Source of the DNA: Candidatus Thorarchaeota archaeon
Lineage (GTDB): Archaea > Asgardarchaeota > Thorarchaeia > Thorarchaeales > Thorarchaeaceae
Direction of reading: 5' to 3'
DNA length: 64,000 bases
Assembly (NCBI GenBank): GCA_008080745.1
Contig: SHMX01000003.1
Span: 1-64,000 of the forward strand
Of the stretch, positions 18,501 to 28,493 are shown in pieces. Each line of letters starts with the position of its first letter. Positions within the stretch are counted from its first letter, which is position 1. Both the position numbers and the translations under genes were made by a program. Below the pieces are notes generated by a model that did no database searches, was not told the origin of the DNA, and saw only the letters and a program-made list of their open reading frames with translations.

Positions 18501-20027
18501 TCAGCCGAGCAAAAACGTAGCCGCTTCTACAGCATAATCCAACAAGATCCCAGGCATAATAAACAGAATAAGAACAGCTATGCTAGAAATTATGACCGCA
18601 ATCATTGGGATTCGGGGCAGATTCAGTTCATTAGCAGAATCGTCAGTACTCTTAGTGGAATGATCTCCATCCATGTACATCACTTTCAAGACACGAAGGT
18701 AATAACCCAGAGAGAAGACAGAATTTAGGAGAGCAATCAGAGCTAACCACCACATTCCTACTTCAACTGCACTCTGAAATAATATCAACTTTGACCAAAA
18801 TCCAGCAGTCAGGGGCATCCCAGCTAATGATAGAATAAGGACCGAAAAAGAAGCTGCTGCCATAGGAGCTTTTTTGCTAAGACCAATCAGATGATCATAT
18901 GTGATTTGCTTTCCAAGAACCACTGCCATGGACCAAATGAGAATGAAGCTACCAGTCTTCATTATTGCATGAATGAAAGCGTGAAAGAGAGCCGCTGCGG
19001 TTCCCAACTCGGTCCCTACCGCCATTCCAATTAATAGATACCCCATCATCGCGATACTGGAGTATGCTAACATTCTCATGATGTTTTTCTCAGCAAGTGC
19101 GAACAAGTTACCAATTATCATGGTCAATATTGAAACGATGACTAAGAGCGGCATCCATTCGATTCGAGCTGCAAACATTCCAACCATCAGAATCTGAATG
19201 AGTGCTGCAATACCTGCCTTCTTTGTAGCACCAGCAAGGTAAGAAGTGACACTGCCATCTGCTGTACTATAAGTATCAGGCACCCACATCCAACCAGGAA
19301 ACACGCCAATCTTAAACCCGAATGCAATGATGAACGTAATCAGAGCTAAAATGATAGTGTATGCCGCAGCAGGTGATGTTGCAGATTCCAACCAGATGGT
19401 GCTAATAGATGCTCCGACGGCAGATAACGACGTAACACCAGTGACACCAATAATGATTGCAATTCCAAATATCAGGAAGGTAGTTGAGAGTAGACCCATT
19501 ACGAAATATTTTGTTGCCCCATCTACAGCTCCTCGATGAGGACCAAGGGCTGCCAGTATATACGTTGGAGTTGACATCAATTCCCATGCTATGAAAAGAG
19601 CAACAAGATCCGTAGCCATTACAACCCATATAGCTCCTGCAAAGGACATTAACAAGAGAAAGTTGTAAGGCCCCTTATCACCTCCAAAAAGGGTAGAAGA
19701 CATTAGGACAAAAACAGCTACGACAAGAATCATGATGATAAAGAAATCTGACATGGGATTCCGGACAAAGAGACCACCAAAGGAACTTCCATAAAGTGTA
19801 GAATCAAAAACTAACATCCAAACTCCAGAAGTGATAACCCCAATAAAACTTAGCAAGAGAGGATTCCTTTTCATCCCCACTAATAGAATCAAGAGGGAAA
19901 AGCCGACCAGATTGAGAGCTGGCAGAGATCCGATCCATTCTACAGGAATGACTTGAAGTGCAATATCCCGAAGAGGAGCCAAGGCAAGTCTAAGTGAGTC
20001 TAAAATAGTTGATATTTGTATCATCAA
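18501..20027 (-). CDS. nuoN: Complex I subunit N (antiporter-like)
   Basis: A 508-residue polytopic subunit of the proton-pumping arm. The family core is clear: AWELMSTPTYILAAL with the helix-5 glutamate, GFKIGVFPGWMWVPDTYSTADGSVTSYLAGATKKAG with the channel lysines, and EKNIMRMLAYSSIAMMGYLLIG. It is the last gene of the operon and overlaps nuoM by four bases. It would conduct ions driven by redox chemistry in the C/D/B/I module. Confidence 0.93.
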   Translation of the reverse strand: MMIQISTILDSLRLALAPLRDIALQVIPVEWIGSLPALNLVGFSLLILLVGMKRNPLLLSFIGVITSGVWMLVFDSTLYGSSFGGLFVRNPMSDFFIIMILVVAVFVLMSSTLFGGDKGPYNFLLLMSFAGAIWVVMATDLVALFIAWELMSTPTYILAALGPHRGAVDGATKYFVMGLLSTTFLIFGIAIIIGVTGVTSLSAVGASISTIWLESATSPAAAYTIILALITFIIAFGFKIGVFPGWMWVPDTYSTADGSVTSYLAGATKKAGIAALIQILMVGMFAARIEWMPLLVIVSILTMIIGNLFALAEKNIMRMLAYSSIAMMGYLLIGMAVGTELGTAAALFHAFIHAIMKTGSFILIWSMAVVLGKQITYDHLIGLSKKAPMAAASFSVLILSLAGMPLTAGFWSKLILFQSAVEVGMWWLALIALLNSVFSLGYYLRVLKVMYMDGDHSTKSTDDSANELNLPRIPMIAVIISSIAVLILFIMPGILLDYAVEAATFLLG

Positions 20028-21541
20028 GGTACACCTCCAACAATGAAGTCTGTTGACGTTCGTATAAGATCTAAAATAAGATCAGGCCAGACTCCAAGAA
20101 GAATCACGGGAATCAACATGATAATAGGAGCTATAAGGTCTGACCACGGAGCATCAACAACATCCTTCTCAGGGTCCGGATCACTGAAAACGATTCGATT
20201 TAGTGTCCAGAGTAAATATCCAACCGTGAGAAAAATACCAAAGGCGATCACTGGAGCCCATATGTAGACCACTACAGCTCCAAATAATATCAATGCCTCT
20301 GCTACAAAACCGCTCAGGCCTGGAAGACCAAAGGCAGCAAAAGATGCTAGTATCAAGACCGTTGACATCTTAGGAGCCCTTTCCATTAACCCATGAATCT
20401 CTGGAATCTCCCGGGTTCCTGATGCATGCTTGAGTTGTCCAGCCATGATAAACATCACAGAGATTATCACGCCATGAGATACCATCATGAATACAGCCCC
20501 TTGAATAGCCAAGCTGGTGCCTACCGCAACTCCAAGAAGGACCCATGCCATGTGATTGATGGAAGTATAGGCAACCATTGATTTCATGTCGGTCTGAGCC
20601 AATGCTGTAAAGGCTGCATAGATACAAGTGAATATCGCAAGAATAGCAAAGGGAATACTTAGTCTTACAAAAGCGTCAGGAATAAGCCAAAGACCCAATC
20701 GAATGAAACCATATCCACCCATTTTCAAAAGAATGCCTGCAAGAATAACTGAACCAGGCGTGGGGGCTTTCACATGAGCCCATGGAAGCCAGTTGTGCAA
20801 TGGAAACACTGGGAGTTTCACGCCAGCACCCATAAAAATAGCGAGCGCGAATCCGATCTGAATATCTGCTGGTAGCCCCATCTCTCTAAGTAATAGCATG
20901 TTGAATGTATTGGGAGTTGATACAAAGAAGAGAACGAAGAATCCAACTAGCATCACTGCGGAACCAAGATGAGTATAGATGAAGAATTTGACCGCTGCGT
21001 GTTCACTGCCTTCTTCACCCCAACGACCGATGATGAAAAACATTGGTATCAGAACTAGCTCCCAGAATATGAAGAATCCAATCAAATCCAGTGACATGAA
21101 TACCCCTAAAAGTCCGGATTGGAGTAGGAGTAAGAGTGCATAATACAGTCCTTTTGATTTGTTAATGTGATTCGAACTGATTGTTGCGATAAACACAACT
21201 AGATTAGCGAGGATAACCATTGCTACAGAAATTCCATCAACACCAAGATAAATCTGAAATGTGATATCTGAGCTACCAGTAGATATAGTTGCGAAAGTAT
21301 ACTCCCATAGAAATTGCATTCCAGCAAAAGAGTCGCCTTCAGTGTAGGTGGTGTTGATTGTTAAGGCGAGGATAAAAGCTAAAACGAGTTCTATGAAGGT
21401 AATGATAAGAGTGATGAAACGTGACCCTCTCGACCCGGCGATATAAGCGATGATTGTACCCAACAAGGGTAGAAATACCATTAATGGGAGTATATCATAT
21501 GGTAAAAGGGCTAAGATGTCTTGAGCTAGATCCAGTTGCAT
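20024..21541 (-). CDS. nuoM: Complex I subunit M (antiporter-like)
   Basis: A 505-residue canonical NuoM. Helix 5 is FIFWELVLIPMFFIIGRWG, with the conserved glutamate. The broken-helix region reads GVKLPVFPLHNWLPWAHVKAPTPGS, with the conserved lysine, followed by LKMGGYGFIRLG. DMKSMVAYTSINHMAWVLLG is also typical. It overlaps nuoN and directly abuts nuoL. It is distinct from the second NuoM-like subunit at 23749-25257, so this operon carries two M-type paralogues. Confidence 0.93.
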   Translation of the reverse strand: MQLDLAQDILALLPYDILPLMVFLPLLGTIIAYIAGSRGSRFITLIITFIELVLAFILALTINTTYTEGDSFAGMQFLWEYTFATISTGSSDITFQIYLGVDGISVAMVILANLVVFIATISSNHINKSKGLYYALLLLLQSGLLGVFMSLDLIGFFIFWELVLIPMFFIIGRWGEEGSEHAAVKFFIYTHLGSAVMLVGFFVLFFVSTPNTFNMLLLREMGLPADIQIGFALAIFMGAGVKLPVFPLHNWLPWAHVKAPTPGSVILAGILLKMGGYGFIRLGLWLIPDAFVRLSIPFAILAIFTCIYAAFTALAQTDMKSMVAYTSINHMAWVLLGVAVGTSLAIQGAVFMMVSHGVIISVMFIMAGQLKHASGTREIPEIHGLMERAPKMSTVLILASFAAFGLPGLSGFVAEALILFGAVVVYIWAPVIAFGIFLTVGYLLWTLNRIVFSDPDPEKDVVDAPWSDLIAPIIMLIPVILLGVWPDLILDLIRTSTDFIVGGVP

Positions 21542-23737
21542 TTAGATTACCCCCAGCCAAATTAGTGCAATAATCGCCATCAACCCCACACCAAAAATAA
21601 TCACCGAAACATAATCATTGATCCTACCCGTTTGGGCATGGAGACTGACTTCGGAGGCATCAATACTTCTAGAGGAAACACCCTCGGCAAATCCATCAAC
21701 TACATTATCATCAAACCAGCGAATTCGCCTAGATAATCCTATAGCCAGATCTGCTGAACGAAAGTCAATTCCATCTATAATACGATTGTCAATCTTTTCC
21801 CTCCACCAACTGGCAAAATTGAGGAATTTGTTCAGAATCCAATAATATCCCTCATTGATATACCAACGATGTTTCAAGAAATCGTAGATCTTTCTTTTGA
21901 TGCCCTTTTCTGGAATGATAGTGTTGCCCTTTTCAGCCCCTTTAATGTAGATGAGATATGCGGGAAATCCACCAATAGCTAACGCACCTAATGTAATTGT
22001 AAATGGAATCAGACCAGGTAAGGTCAGCTTCACCAATAACATTTCGACCATCGTATCTGACCAGAGAGATAGTGTAAGTGCACCTTCCTCCAATAGTATC
22101 CCCTGAACAAATGGATATATTGCAAATGCAATGATAGTAAATGCAGCAAGTATGTAAAGAGGAATCATCATAGCTGGACCAGGATCATGAGGTGCTTTAT
22201 GGCTCTCTTCATGAGTTTCTTGTGAGTGAGATGCATCAGTATCTTCAAACTTTGATGATCCGTAGAAGGTCATTCCCATTAGCCGTAAACTGTAGAAAAT
22301 GGTACATGCTGCTGCAATAACAGCAAATGAAAAGAGAATCCAACCAATTGGCTCATGCAGTGCTAGCTCATAAGTGTATTCGATAATCGAGTCCTTAGAC
22401 CAAAATCCAGAGAAGGGAGGGATTCCAGCTAACGCTAGAACGCCAATCCACATAACAATGAAGGTCTTCCGCATATGTTTTTTGAGACCTCCCATCTTCG
22501 TCATGTATTTGGTGTGTAAGGCATGAATCACCCCTCCTGATGCCAAGAATAGTAACGCTTTGAATGCCCCGTGACTGATTACGTGAAGAATACTTGATAG
22601 GTAGGCATGTTCGTAATGGGCCAATACACCGCCCACTCCAATTGCCAACATCATGTATCCCAATTGACTAAGGGTTGAGAATGCAAGCACCTGTTTCAAT
22701 TCATTAGAAACCATACCCATTGTAGCTGTCATTAGTGCAGTAATCGCTCCAACGATGGCCACTATTGTGAAAAAGGGTATTGCAGCCTCAAATCCAACGA
22801 TCTGTAAAGGATTGAAGAACGACTCCGCATGACTTGAGCCAGCTGCATCCACCATGGTGACTAAAAATCGAGCACTGATGTAAACACCCGCTTTGACCAT
22901 TGTTGCAGCATGGATAAGTGCTGAAACTGCGGTAGGCCCTGCCATAGCCTCAGGGAGCCATATTTGTAGAGGAGCTTGACCAGATTTTCCGATTGCGCCC
23001 ATAAACAAGAGTAAGAAAGTTGGAACCAACATTCCAGTGGTGGCCATTGCACTCCACCAGTGCTGAGCATCATGGGACATACCAGTGAAGGAGAAAGTTC
23101 CAGTGAATACGAAGAGAAGTAGAATGCCAGCGAGCATGAAGGCATCACCAATACGAGTTACAATGAATGCCTTTGTTCCACAATGGGTATTGTATTCTCC
23201 TTCAGTGTCAAATTGTAAGAGGGGGTTATTATATTCAACATCAGTTGGGTCTGTTTCAGGGGGATTCCGCTTATCATTCCAAAAGCCAATGAGGCCATAA
23301 GAACAGAAGCCCATAATTTCCCAGCCGATAAAAGCAATCAGCAGACTATCACTCAGAACCAATGTGAGCATTCCTCCACCGAAAGCCAACATCAAGAAGA
23401 AGAATCGATCTCGGTCCTCCTCATGGGCCATGTATTCAGTACTATAAACGTAAATCAAAAAACAGAGGGTGCTTGCAAGTACCCCCATAATGATAGATAA
23501 TGGGTCTAATAGTATTGTGAAGTTCAGATTTAAAGAATCAATCCAAATCCAAGAAGTAATAGTAGCGGGGTTGTTAATCTCAAACAATAGAGACCAACAA
23601 AGAATCATTGATAGGCCCATGAATAACGATGGAGTCCAATCCCTTAGTTTCTCGTTGAATCTTCCAATCACTGGTACTAATAGAGAGCCCGCTAAGGGTA
23701 GAACAATGATGAGATAGTATGGTAGTCCAAATAGCAT
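21542..23737 (-). CDS. nuoL: Complex I subunit L (antiporter-like)
   Basis: A 731-residue NuoL. Signature segments are AFIGWEIMGFCSYGLIGFW, GKSGQAPLQIWLPEAMAGPTAVSALIHAATMVKAG and LKQVLAFSTLSQLGYMMLAIG. The C-terminal section after about residue 590 contains the RWYINEGYYWILNKF segment and a last helix (YVSVIIFGVGLMAIIALIW), as expected for the lateral helix and its anchor. The length is somewhat greater than the usual 610-660 because of a charged loop (HSQETHEESHKAPHDPGP) near residue 500. Confidence 0.93.
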   Translation of the reverse strand: MLFGLPYYLIIVLPLAGSLLVPVIGRFNEKLRDWTPSLFMGLSMILCWSLLFEINNPATITSWIWIDSLNLNFTILLDPLSIIMGVLASTLCFLIYVYSTEYMAHEEDRDRFFFLMLAFGGGMLTLVLSDSLLIAFIGWEIMGFCSYGLIGFWNDKRNPPETDPTDVEYNNPLLQFDTEGEYNTHCGTKAFIVTRIGDAFMLAGILLLFVFTGTFSFTGMSHDAQHWWSAMATTGMLVPTFLLLFMGAIGKSGQAPLQIWLPEAMAGPTAVSALIHAATMVKAGVYISARFLVTMVDAAGSSHAESFFNPLQIVGFEAAIPFFTIVAIVGAITALMTATMGMVSNELKQVLAFSTLSQLGYMMLAIGVGGVLAHYEHAYLSSILHVISHGAFKALLFLASGGVIHALHTKYMTKMGGLKKHMRKTFIVMWIGVLALAGIPPFSGFWSKDSIIEYTYELALHEPIGWILFSFAVIAAACTIFYSLRLMGMTFYGSSKFEDTDASHSQETHEESHKAPHDPGPAMMIPLYILAAFTIIAFAIYPFVQGILLEEGALTLSLWSDTMVEMLLVKLTLPGLIPFTITLGALAIGGFPAYLIYIKGAEKGNTIIPEKGIKRKIYDFLKHRWYINEGYYWILNKFLNFASWWREKIDNRIIDGIDFRSADLAIGLSRRIRWFDDNVVDGFAEGVSSRSIDASEVSLHAQTGRINDYVSVIIFGVGLMAIIALIWLGVI

Positions 23738-23748
23738 CTTATTTCACC

Positions 23749-25257
23749 TCATGGAATAAGCCCACTCACTCCCTCTAACCCCGCAAATATGATATCCACT
23801 GCGATACCGGGAAAGATTCCAAAGAACACGATCAACACAGCAAGTACCACCATGGGAATGACCATCGATTGTGGTGCCTCTGAAGTGTCTTCAAGCTCTC
23901 GTGGATGAGGGCCAAGAAAGACCTTCCAAAGAAACCGGAGCATATACCCAGCACTTACAATTGAACTAGTAACTGCCAAGATACTTAGAAGAATAAATTC
24001 AGGTCGTAGAATAATTGCGCCGGATATCTGTGCAGCATCGAAGCCGCCTAGAAACATCATCCACTCACTAGCAAAACCAGAAAGGGGTGGACTTCCAGCT
24101 ATACTTAGGGCACCAATTGCTGCTGTAAATGCAGTAAGAGGCATTTTATTTGAGAGACCCCCCATTTTCGTGATATCACGTAAACCAGTCTGATGAATGA
24201 CTGCTCCGGCGGTCATAAACAGCAACCCCTTTGAGAAAGCATGATTGATAAGGTGAAATAGCCCCCCAGTGACACCTACGGTTGTATAGACACCGAGAGA
24301 GAAGAGTATGTATCCCATCTGAGAAACTGAAGAATATGCTAGGAGTCGTTTGATATCTATCTGTGCCAGTGCCATAAAACCGCCATAGAACATCGTAAGG
24401 ACACCAATAGCTGCAATCCAGAATGCTAGAGCAGCGGCAGCAGGTCCGAGTAAAATAGTACCAAATCTCACTAATGCATAAGCACCAGTTTCAATCATAG
24501 CTCCAGATAGAAGAACCGAGATGGGAGTTGGAGCTTCGGCATGAACAGGGGGTAACCACCAATGTATTGGAAAGACTGCCATCTTTACCAAGAAACCAGC
24601 AGCCATTAGAATAAAGATAATCTTGAGTAAATCAGTAACAGTGGAGCCCATTAATGTATCTTGGATAGTTTGTAATTCAAATGATCCCGTAAGCATGTAA
24701 AGTAGTCCAAATCCAACAAGGATACAGAGAGCACCTGATTGAGTATAAAGCCAAAATTTCAGTGCAGTTCTCTTTCTTGTTTCCGGGAGACCCCAGAATA
24801 AAATGAGGAAGTAACTTGGAACCAGCATTATCTCCCATGCAATAAAGAATTCTATGAGATTCGTTGCAAGAACAACCCATTGCATACCCATAAGGAAGAA
24901 GAGTTGATTTGCAAAGAAAGTTGGTCTGTTCTTGGTGTGTTCAGTATATCCTACAGCATATACTACTGAGAGAAAACCAAGCACAACAATAGCAAAAACT
25001 ATGGGAAATGAGACACCATCAAGAAACAGTCCGAATTCTCCAAATACTTCAGACCATGTAGCTGACTCTTTCACAACACTTCTTTCAACTATAATTCGGT
25101 AGAAGGGGGGGAGCATGAATACTAAGGATAAAAATGAAAATCCTACCGCAACCTTTCCTGCTGAGTGTTCAAGCTTAGACTTTAAGAGGTAGATTAGTAA
25201 AGCACCTATGAATAGAACGGCCAATGAACTTGCCATGAAGGGCATTTCGATTTGCAT
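23749..25257 (-). CDS. Second NuoM-like (extra antiporter-like) subunit
   Basis: About 502 residues from the ATG at 25257, which overlaps the nuoI stop (TAATG) and is preceded by GGAGG. An in-frame upstream start at 25281 is less likely. The MrpD/NuoM core is complete: FFIAWEIMLVPSYFLILFWG, VKMAVFPIHWWLPPVHAEAPTPISVLLSGAMIETGAYAL and DIKRLLAYSSVSQMGYILFSLG. Together with L, M and N it gives four antiporter-type subunits where standard complex I has three. It lies between nuoI and nuoL, so it is probably a genuine structural subunit. Confidence 0.85.
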   Translation of the reverse strand: MQIEMPFMASSLAVLFIGALLIYLLKSKLEHSAGKVAVGFSFLSLVFMLPPFYRIIVERSVVKESATWSEVFGEFGLFLDGVSFPIVFAIVVLGFLSVVYAVGYTEHTKNRPTFFANQLFFLMGMQWVVLATNLIEFFIAWEIMLVPSYFLILFWGLPETRKRTALKFWLYTQSGALCILVGFGLLYMLTGSFELQTIQDTLMGSTVTDLLKIIFILMAAGFLVKMAVFPIHWWLPPVHAEAPTPISVLLSGAMIETGAYALVRFGTILLGPAAAALAFWIAAIGVLTMFYGGFMALAQIDIKRLLAYSSVSQMGYILFSLGVYTTVGVTGGLFHLINHAFSKGLLFMTAGAVIHQTGLRDITKMGGLSNKMPLTAFTAAIGALSIAGSPPLSGFASEWMMFLGGFDAAQISGAIILRPEFILLSILAVTSSIVSAGYMLRFLWKVFLGPHPRELEDTSEAPQSMVIPMVVLAVLIVFFGIFPGIAVDIIFAGLEGVSGLIP

Positions 25258-25688
25258 TACCTGAACCTCCTTCCTCGCCATTCTAACGGTTCTCTATCTA
25301 ATGTCGTAATTTCATCCGGTCCATAAATCAGGTCTTCTCTGTTTTCAGCACTGATATCGACAACTTTAGTATGATAAAGCGCATTGAATCTACAGGCCTG
25401 AACACATAAACCGCAGAAAATGCATCGTGTATAGTCAAAATAGAGAGCGGCATCCTTGTTGTATTTTTGATCCATAACATCAATCCTGATTGCTACGACC
25501 GGACAGACACGTACACATTGTTTGCACGCTGTGCAATTTTCTCGCACATGTATATGTCTTCCACGGGTACGTTCAGGGTATTCTCGATCTTCAAAAGGAT
25601 AAAAGTATGTGAAAGGTCTCTTGAAAATCTGTCTGAACACATGCCTTAGAATTCTGAAGATATCGCCTAGTGTTGAGAAGAATCCCAT
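25257..25688 (-). CDS. nuoI: Complex I subunit I, two-[4Fe-4S] ferredoxin subunit
   Basis: A 143-residue subunit carrying clusters N6a and N6b. The ligands are C52/C55/C58/C62 (CTACKQCVRVCP) and C89/C92/C95/C99 (CIFCGLCVQACR). The usual proline after the last cysteine of the second motif is arginine here. An N-terminal amphipathic stretch (FRILRHVFRQIFKRPFTYFYP) would lie along the membrane. In this operon, which lacks NuoEFG, it would be the entry point for ferredoxin or another external donor. Confidence 0.93.
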   Translation of the reverse strand: MGFFSTLGDIFRILRHVFRQIFKRPFTYFYPFEDREYPERTRGRHIHVRENCTACKQCVRVCPVVAIRIDVMDQKYNKDAALYFDYTRCIFCGLCVQACRFNALYHTKVVDISAENREDLIYGPDEITTLDREPLEWRGRRFR

Positions 25689-25693
25689 TCATA

Positions 25694-26824
25694 TCAACCT
25701 CCAATCATCAGTAACCCAGCTAATCCGGGCAGATACACAATAGCCAGCATGGCAAGTACGACATTGAGTATCGAAAGTGGCAGTAGATATTTCCAACAAT
25801 ATTCTACAATCTGATCAGGTCTCAATCTATAGAAAGAAGATGTGACCACGATATAAAGGAAGAACACTATCAAGAACTTGATAATGAAGTTCATAGCAGG
25901 GGGTAGGAACGGAAGTCCGTGAAAGCCTCCAAGGAATAATGCAACCATCATAGCACTGTAAAGCATCTGTTCTGCAAATTCAGCAAAATACGTCATGGTG
26001 AAATAGATTCCTGAGAATTCAGTTCGCCATCCAAAAATGATTTCTGAATCAGCCACAGGGGAATCAAAAGGAAAAGTACCTACAGATGCAATTGAGCTTA
26101 CCATAAATGTAGCTAAATTGATGGGTAACAACACAACAAACCAAACATTACTCTGGGCTTGAGCAATGCCCATCAAACTAAGAGAACCAGCCAGAAGTGT
26201 CGGACCAACTGAAGAGATAATCATTGGAATCTCTGCTGCGAACTGATTGTTGGCTGCTCTGAATCCACCTATTAGAGAATACTTGGAACCTGAAACCCAT
26301 CCTGCAAGAAGAGCAATCACTGGTACAGCAGTTAAGAATGCAAAAATCAGAACCAAGCTTACAGATAGATCAGCAATGAACCAAGAGGGAGACCAAGGTA
26401 TGAAAGCAAAGGGTAAGAGCACAATTACCAAGAGAAGGCATGGAAGAAATCTAAACATCCAGCGTTTTGCTTTATCAGGAATTATGGTCTCCTTTGAAAC
26501 TAGTTTAATCGCATCTGCGAAGAGTTGAAAACCACCATATTTGCCAATATGAGTAGGACCTCTCCGATCTTGTATTCTGCCCCACATCTTTCGTGTGAAC
26601 CAGACTGCAAAGATAATACCTAGCACTATGAATACCAAGCCTGGGAATATGATAGCTCTGAAGAGGAACCAGAAGTTTCCAACCACTGCTGCCCATACAA
26701 ACACAAAGATACCCCAGACGCCATTAAATATCCAGACTATGATTCCATGCAACCACATGATTATATCGTATAACCAAGTAGGTATTCCAGCCAACCATTG
26801 GAAGAAATCTATCTGCAACGTCAC
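25694..26824 (-). CDS. nuoH: Complex I subunit H, membrane subunit near the quinone site
   Basis: A 376-residue subunit with the hallmark loop GRIQDRRGPTHIGKYGGFQLFADAIKLVSKE, the GSKYSLIGGFRAANNQFAAEIPM segment and PFDSPVADSEIIFGWRTEFSG. In the last motif the usual PEAExEL reads PVADSEI, so one conserved acidic residue is replaced by valine and another by aspartate. An extra hydrophobic stretch of about 50 residues precedes the usual first helix, making the protein longer than most NuoH. Confidence 0.92.
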   Translation of the reverse strand: MTLQIDFFQWLAGIPTWLYDIIMWLHGIIVWIFNGVWGIFVFVWAAVVGNFWFLFRAIIFPGLVFIVLGIIFAVWFTRKMWGRIQDRRGPTHIGKYGGFQLFADAIKLVSKETIIPDKAKRWMFRFLPCLLLVIVLLPFAFIPWSPSWFIADLSVSLVLIFAFLTAVPVIALLAGWVSGSKYSLIGGFRAANNQFAAEIPMIISSVGPTLLAGSLSLMGIAQAQSNVWFVVLLPINLATFMVSSIASVGTFPFDSPVADSEIIFGWRTEFSGIYFTMTYFAEFAEQMLYSAMMVALFLGGFHGLPFLPPAMNFIIKFLIVFFLYIVVTSSFYRLRPDQIVEYCWKYLLPLSILNVVLAMLAIVYLPGLAGLLMIGG

Positions 26825-26832
26825 GCTTCCTC

Positions 26833-27966
26833 CTATCTATCCCACCATCCAGGATATGGATCTAGACTGCCAAATATCACAATGAAATCAGCAAACTTGT
26901 TTCCGGGGACAAGATGCTTCAATGAATAATACGAGTTGAAACAAGGACCGCGTATCTTTGCACGATAAGGGGTCTGTGCTTTATCCATAGTTCTAAGATA
27001 GAGTGATGTGACTCCTCTTGTTCCCTCCACACGTCCATAAGCTTCTCCCTCAGGAAGTCGATTAACTTTGCCACGAGCTTTTCTTTCGTAAATTTCACCC
27101 TCGGGAACTTGGGGTAACAATTGACGAATTATATCTACTGAGGTCTCTATTTCTAAAAATCTCTGAACCATCCTGTCATAAGCATCACTCTCACCAGGAT
27201 GATCTTCATTGGTATAGGTGGGAACTTCCCAGTCAGCCATATCATAAGTGAGATTTTCATCTGGAGAATCCTTTCTGAGATCCATTGGAACACCACAGGC
27301 CCGGATATTTGGTCCACTGATTCCCCAACGCAATCCTTGGTTTGCATCAAATCGACCTATTCCTTTAGTTCGTACTTTGAATGTGGGACTTCTCAGTAGC
27401 ATATCACGAAACTTGGGCATCCGCTCTTCCAGACGTTGAATGGCTCTATCTAACTTGGACAGAAATTTATCTGTAAAATCGTACTTCACTCCCCCCGGAG
27501 TATTATAGGATACAGCATGTCTAGACCCAGTCAATTCTTCAAAAGCATCAAGGAAGAACTCTCTGTCAACCCAAGGCCAAAGTAGCATTGTAAATAATCC
27601 TAGTTCTGCTGCGAATTGCCCCCACCAGAACTGGAGACTATGAATTCGACTCGCTTCCATCATAATTGTTCGCATGATTTTAGCACGGTCTGGTACATCT
27701 ATTCCAGCAATTTTCTCAACTGCTGATACATACGGATATTCAGCAAGAAATGCCTCAAGCATGCAAAGCCGTTCCATTATTAGTGCGCCCTGCCGGAAAT
27801 CTCTAAACTCTAAACACTTCTCAGCAGATCGATGGAAATAACCAGCATTGGGATCACATTCCACTATGTAATCTCCTACTAGCGTGAGTTTTGCTGCCCA
27901 GCCATGCGCTGAAACGTGCTGAGGACCAAACCAGATTTCAGTTGCCTCTTCAAGAACGTCTTTCAC
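26833..27966 (-). CDS. nuoD: Complex I subunit D (49-kDa type), hydrogenase-like large subunit
   Basis: A 377-residue subunit. FGPQHVSAHGW (H17, H21), DPNAGYFHRSAEKCLE and AVEKIAGIDVPDRAKIMR are typical. The nickel ligands of hydrogenases are lost: the first motif reads ERLCMLEA, keeping only C68, and the C-terminal DPCxxC equivalent is DPYPGWWDR. In an ungapped alignment by eye to Thermus Nqo4, the quinone-binding tyrosine (Y87) corresponds to M69, while the quinone-site histidine (H38) is kept as H21. The acceptor may therefore be unusual. It overlaps nuoC by four bases. Confidence 0.93.
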   Translation of the reverse strand: MKDVLEEATEIWFGPQHVSAHGWAAKLTLVGDYIVECDPNAGYFHRSAEKCLEFRDFRQGALIMERLCMLEAFLAEYPYVSAVEKIAGIDVPDRAKIMRTIMMEASRIHSLQFWWGQFAAELGLFTMLLWPWVDREFFLDAFEELTGSRHAVSYNTPGGVKYDFTDKFLSKLDRAIQRLEERMPKFRDMLLRSPTFKVRTKGIGRFDANQGLRWGISGPNIRACGVPMDLRKDSPDENLTYDMADWEVPTYTNEDHPGESDAYDRMVQRFLEIETSVDIIRQLLPQVPEGEIYERKARGKVNRLPEGEAYGRVEGTRGVTSLYLRTMDKAQTPYRAKIRGPCFNSYYSLKHLVPGNKFADFIVIFGSLDPYPGWWDR

Positions 27967-28493
27967 TCGTCCTCACCTCCCTCTGAGGGTCCGGGACGTC
28001 GTTGAGTTAAGCCAGATTCATGGATTCTACTTCTATCAATCTCAAAACTTTTCCTCAAAGGGAATTCTCCCTTCAATTCATCTGGAAGTAGCAATAATCT
28101 TAGGTCTGGATGCCCGGAAAAATTAATTCCAAACATCTCATGAGTTTCTCTTTCATGCCATTCCATGCCGGGAAATATATCAGCTATAGTAGGGACTTCT
28201 GGAGAATCAGCTGGCAGCTTGAGAACTATCTTACAAAGAACTCTACTATTTCGAGACCAGAAATAATAGATAATTTCAAACCCATCTTCTTCAAAATCAA
28301 TACCTATTAGATTTTCAGGAAAGATATCCGAATACAGTCTATCTAGCATCTCAACAAGTTCTCTAAGCTGTTCCGGAGTAATACGAATTTGGACGGTTTC
28401 TTTTCCGATGGCTCGAGTTTTGATGGTATCATCTACCTGTTTCAATTCGTGAATCAGTAAGGCTCCAGATTTTCCTTGTTCTGAATCAGACAC
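27963..28493 (-). CDS. nuoC: Complex I subunit C (30-kDa type)
   Basis: A 176-residue peripheral subunit. It contains the diagnostic segment WHERETHEMFGINFSGHPDLR followed by LLPDELKGEFPLRKSF. The C-terminus is short and ends in an acidic tail (GPSEGGEDE). It is a separate protein rather than a C-D fusion. It bridges NuoD to the rest of the connecting module. It overlaps nuoK at its start and nuoD at its end. Confidence 0.92.
   Translation of the reverse strand: MSDSEQGKSGALLIHELKQVDDTIKTRAIGKETVQIRITPEQLRELVEMLDRLYSDIFPENLIGIDFEEDGFEIIYYFWSRNSRVLCKIVLKLPADSPEVPTIADIFPGMEWHERETHEMFGINFSGHPDLRLLLLPDELKGEFPLRKSFEIDRSRIHESGLTQRRPGPSEGGEDE

Noticed and set aside
22861..23151. Antisense ORF of about 96 codons opposite nuoL
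   Set aside because: It lies wholly inside a strongly conserved gene and its translation has no domain or compositional support. It is a shadow of the coding strand.
26833..27966. NuoD as a group 4 hydrogenase large subunit
   Set aside because: It keeps only one of four nickel cysteines (C68), and the C-terminal pair is replaced by Tyr and Trp, so it cannot hold a NiFe site.
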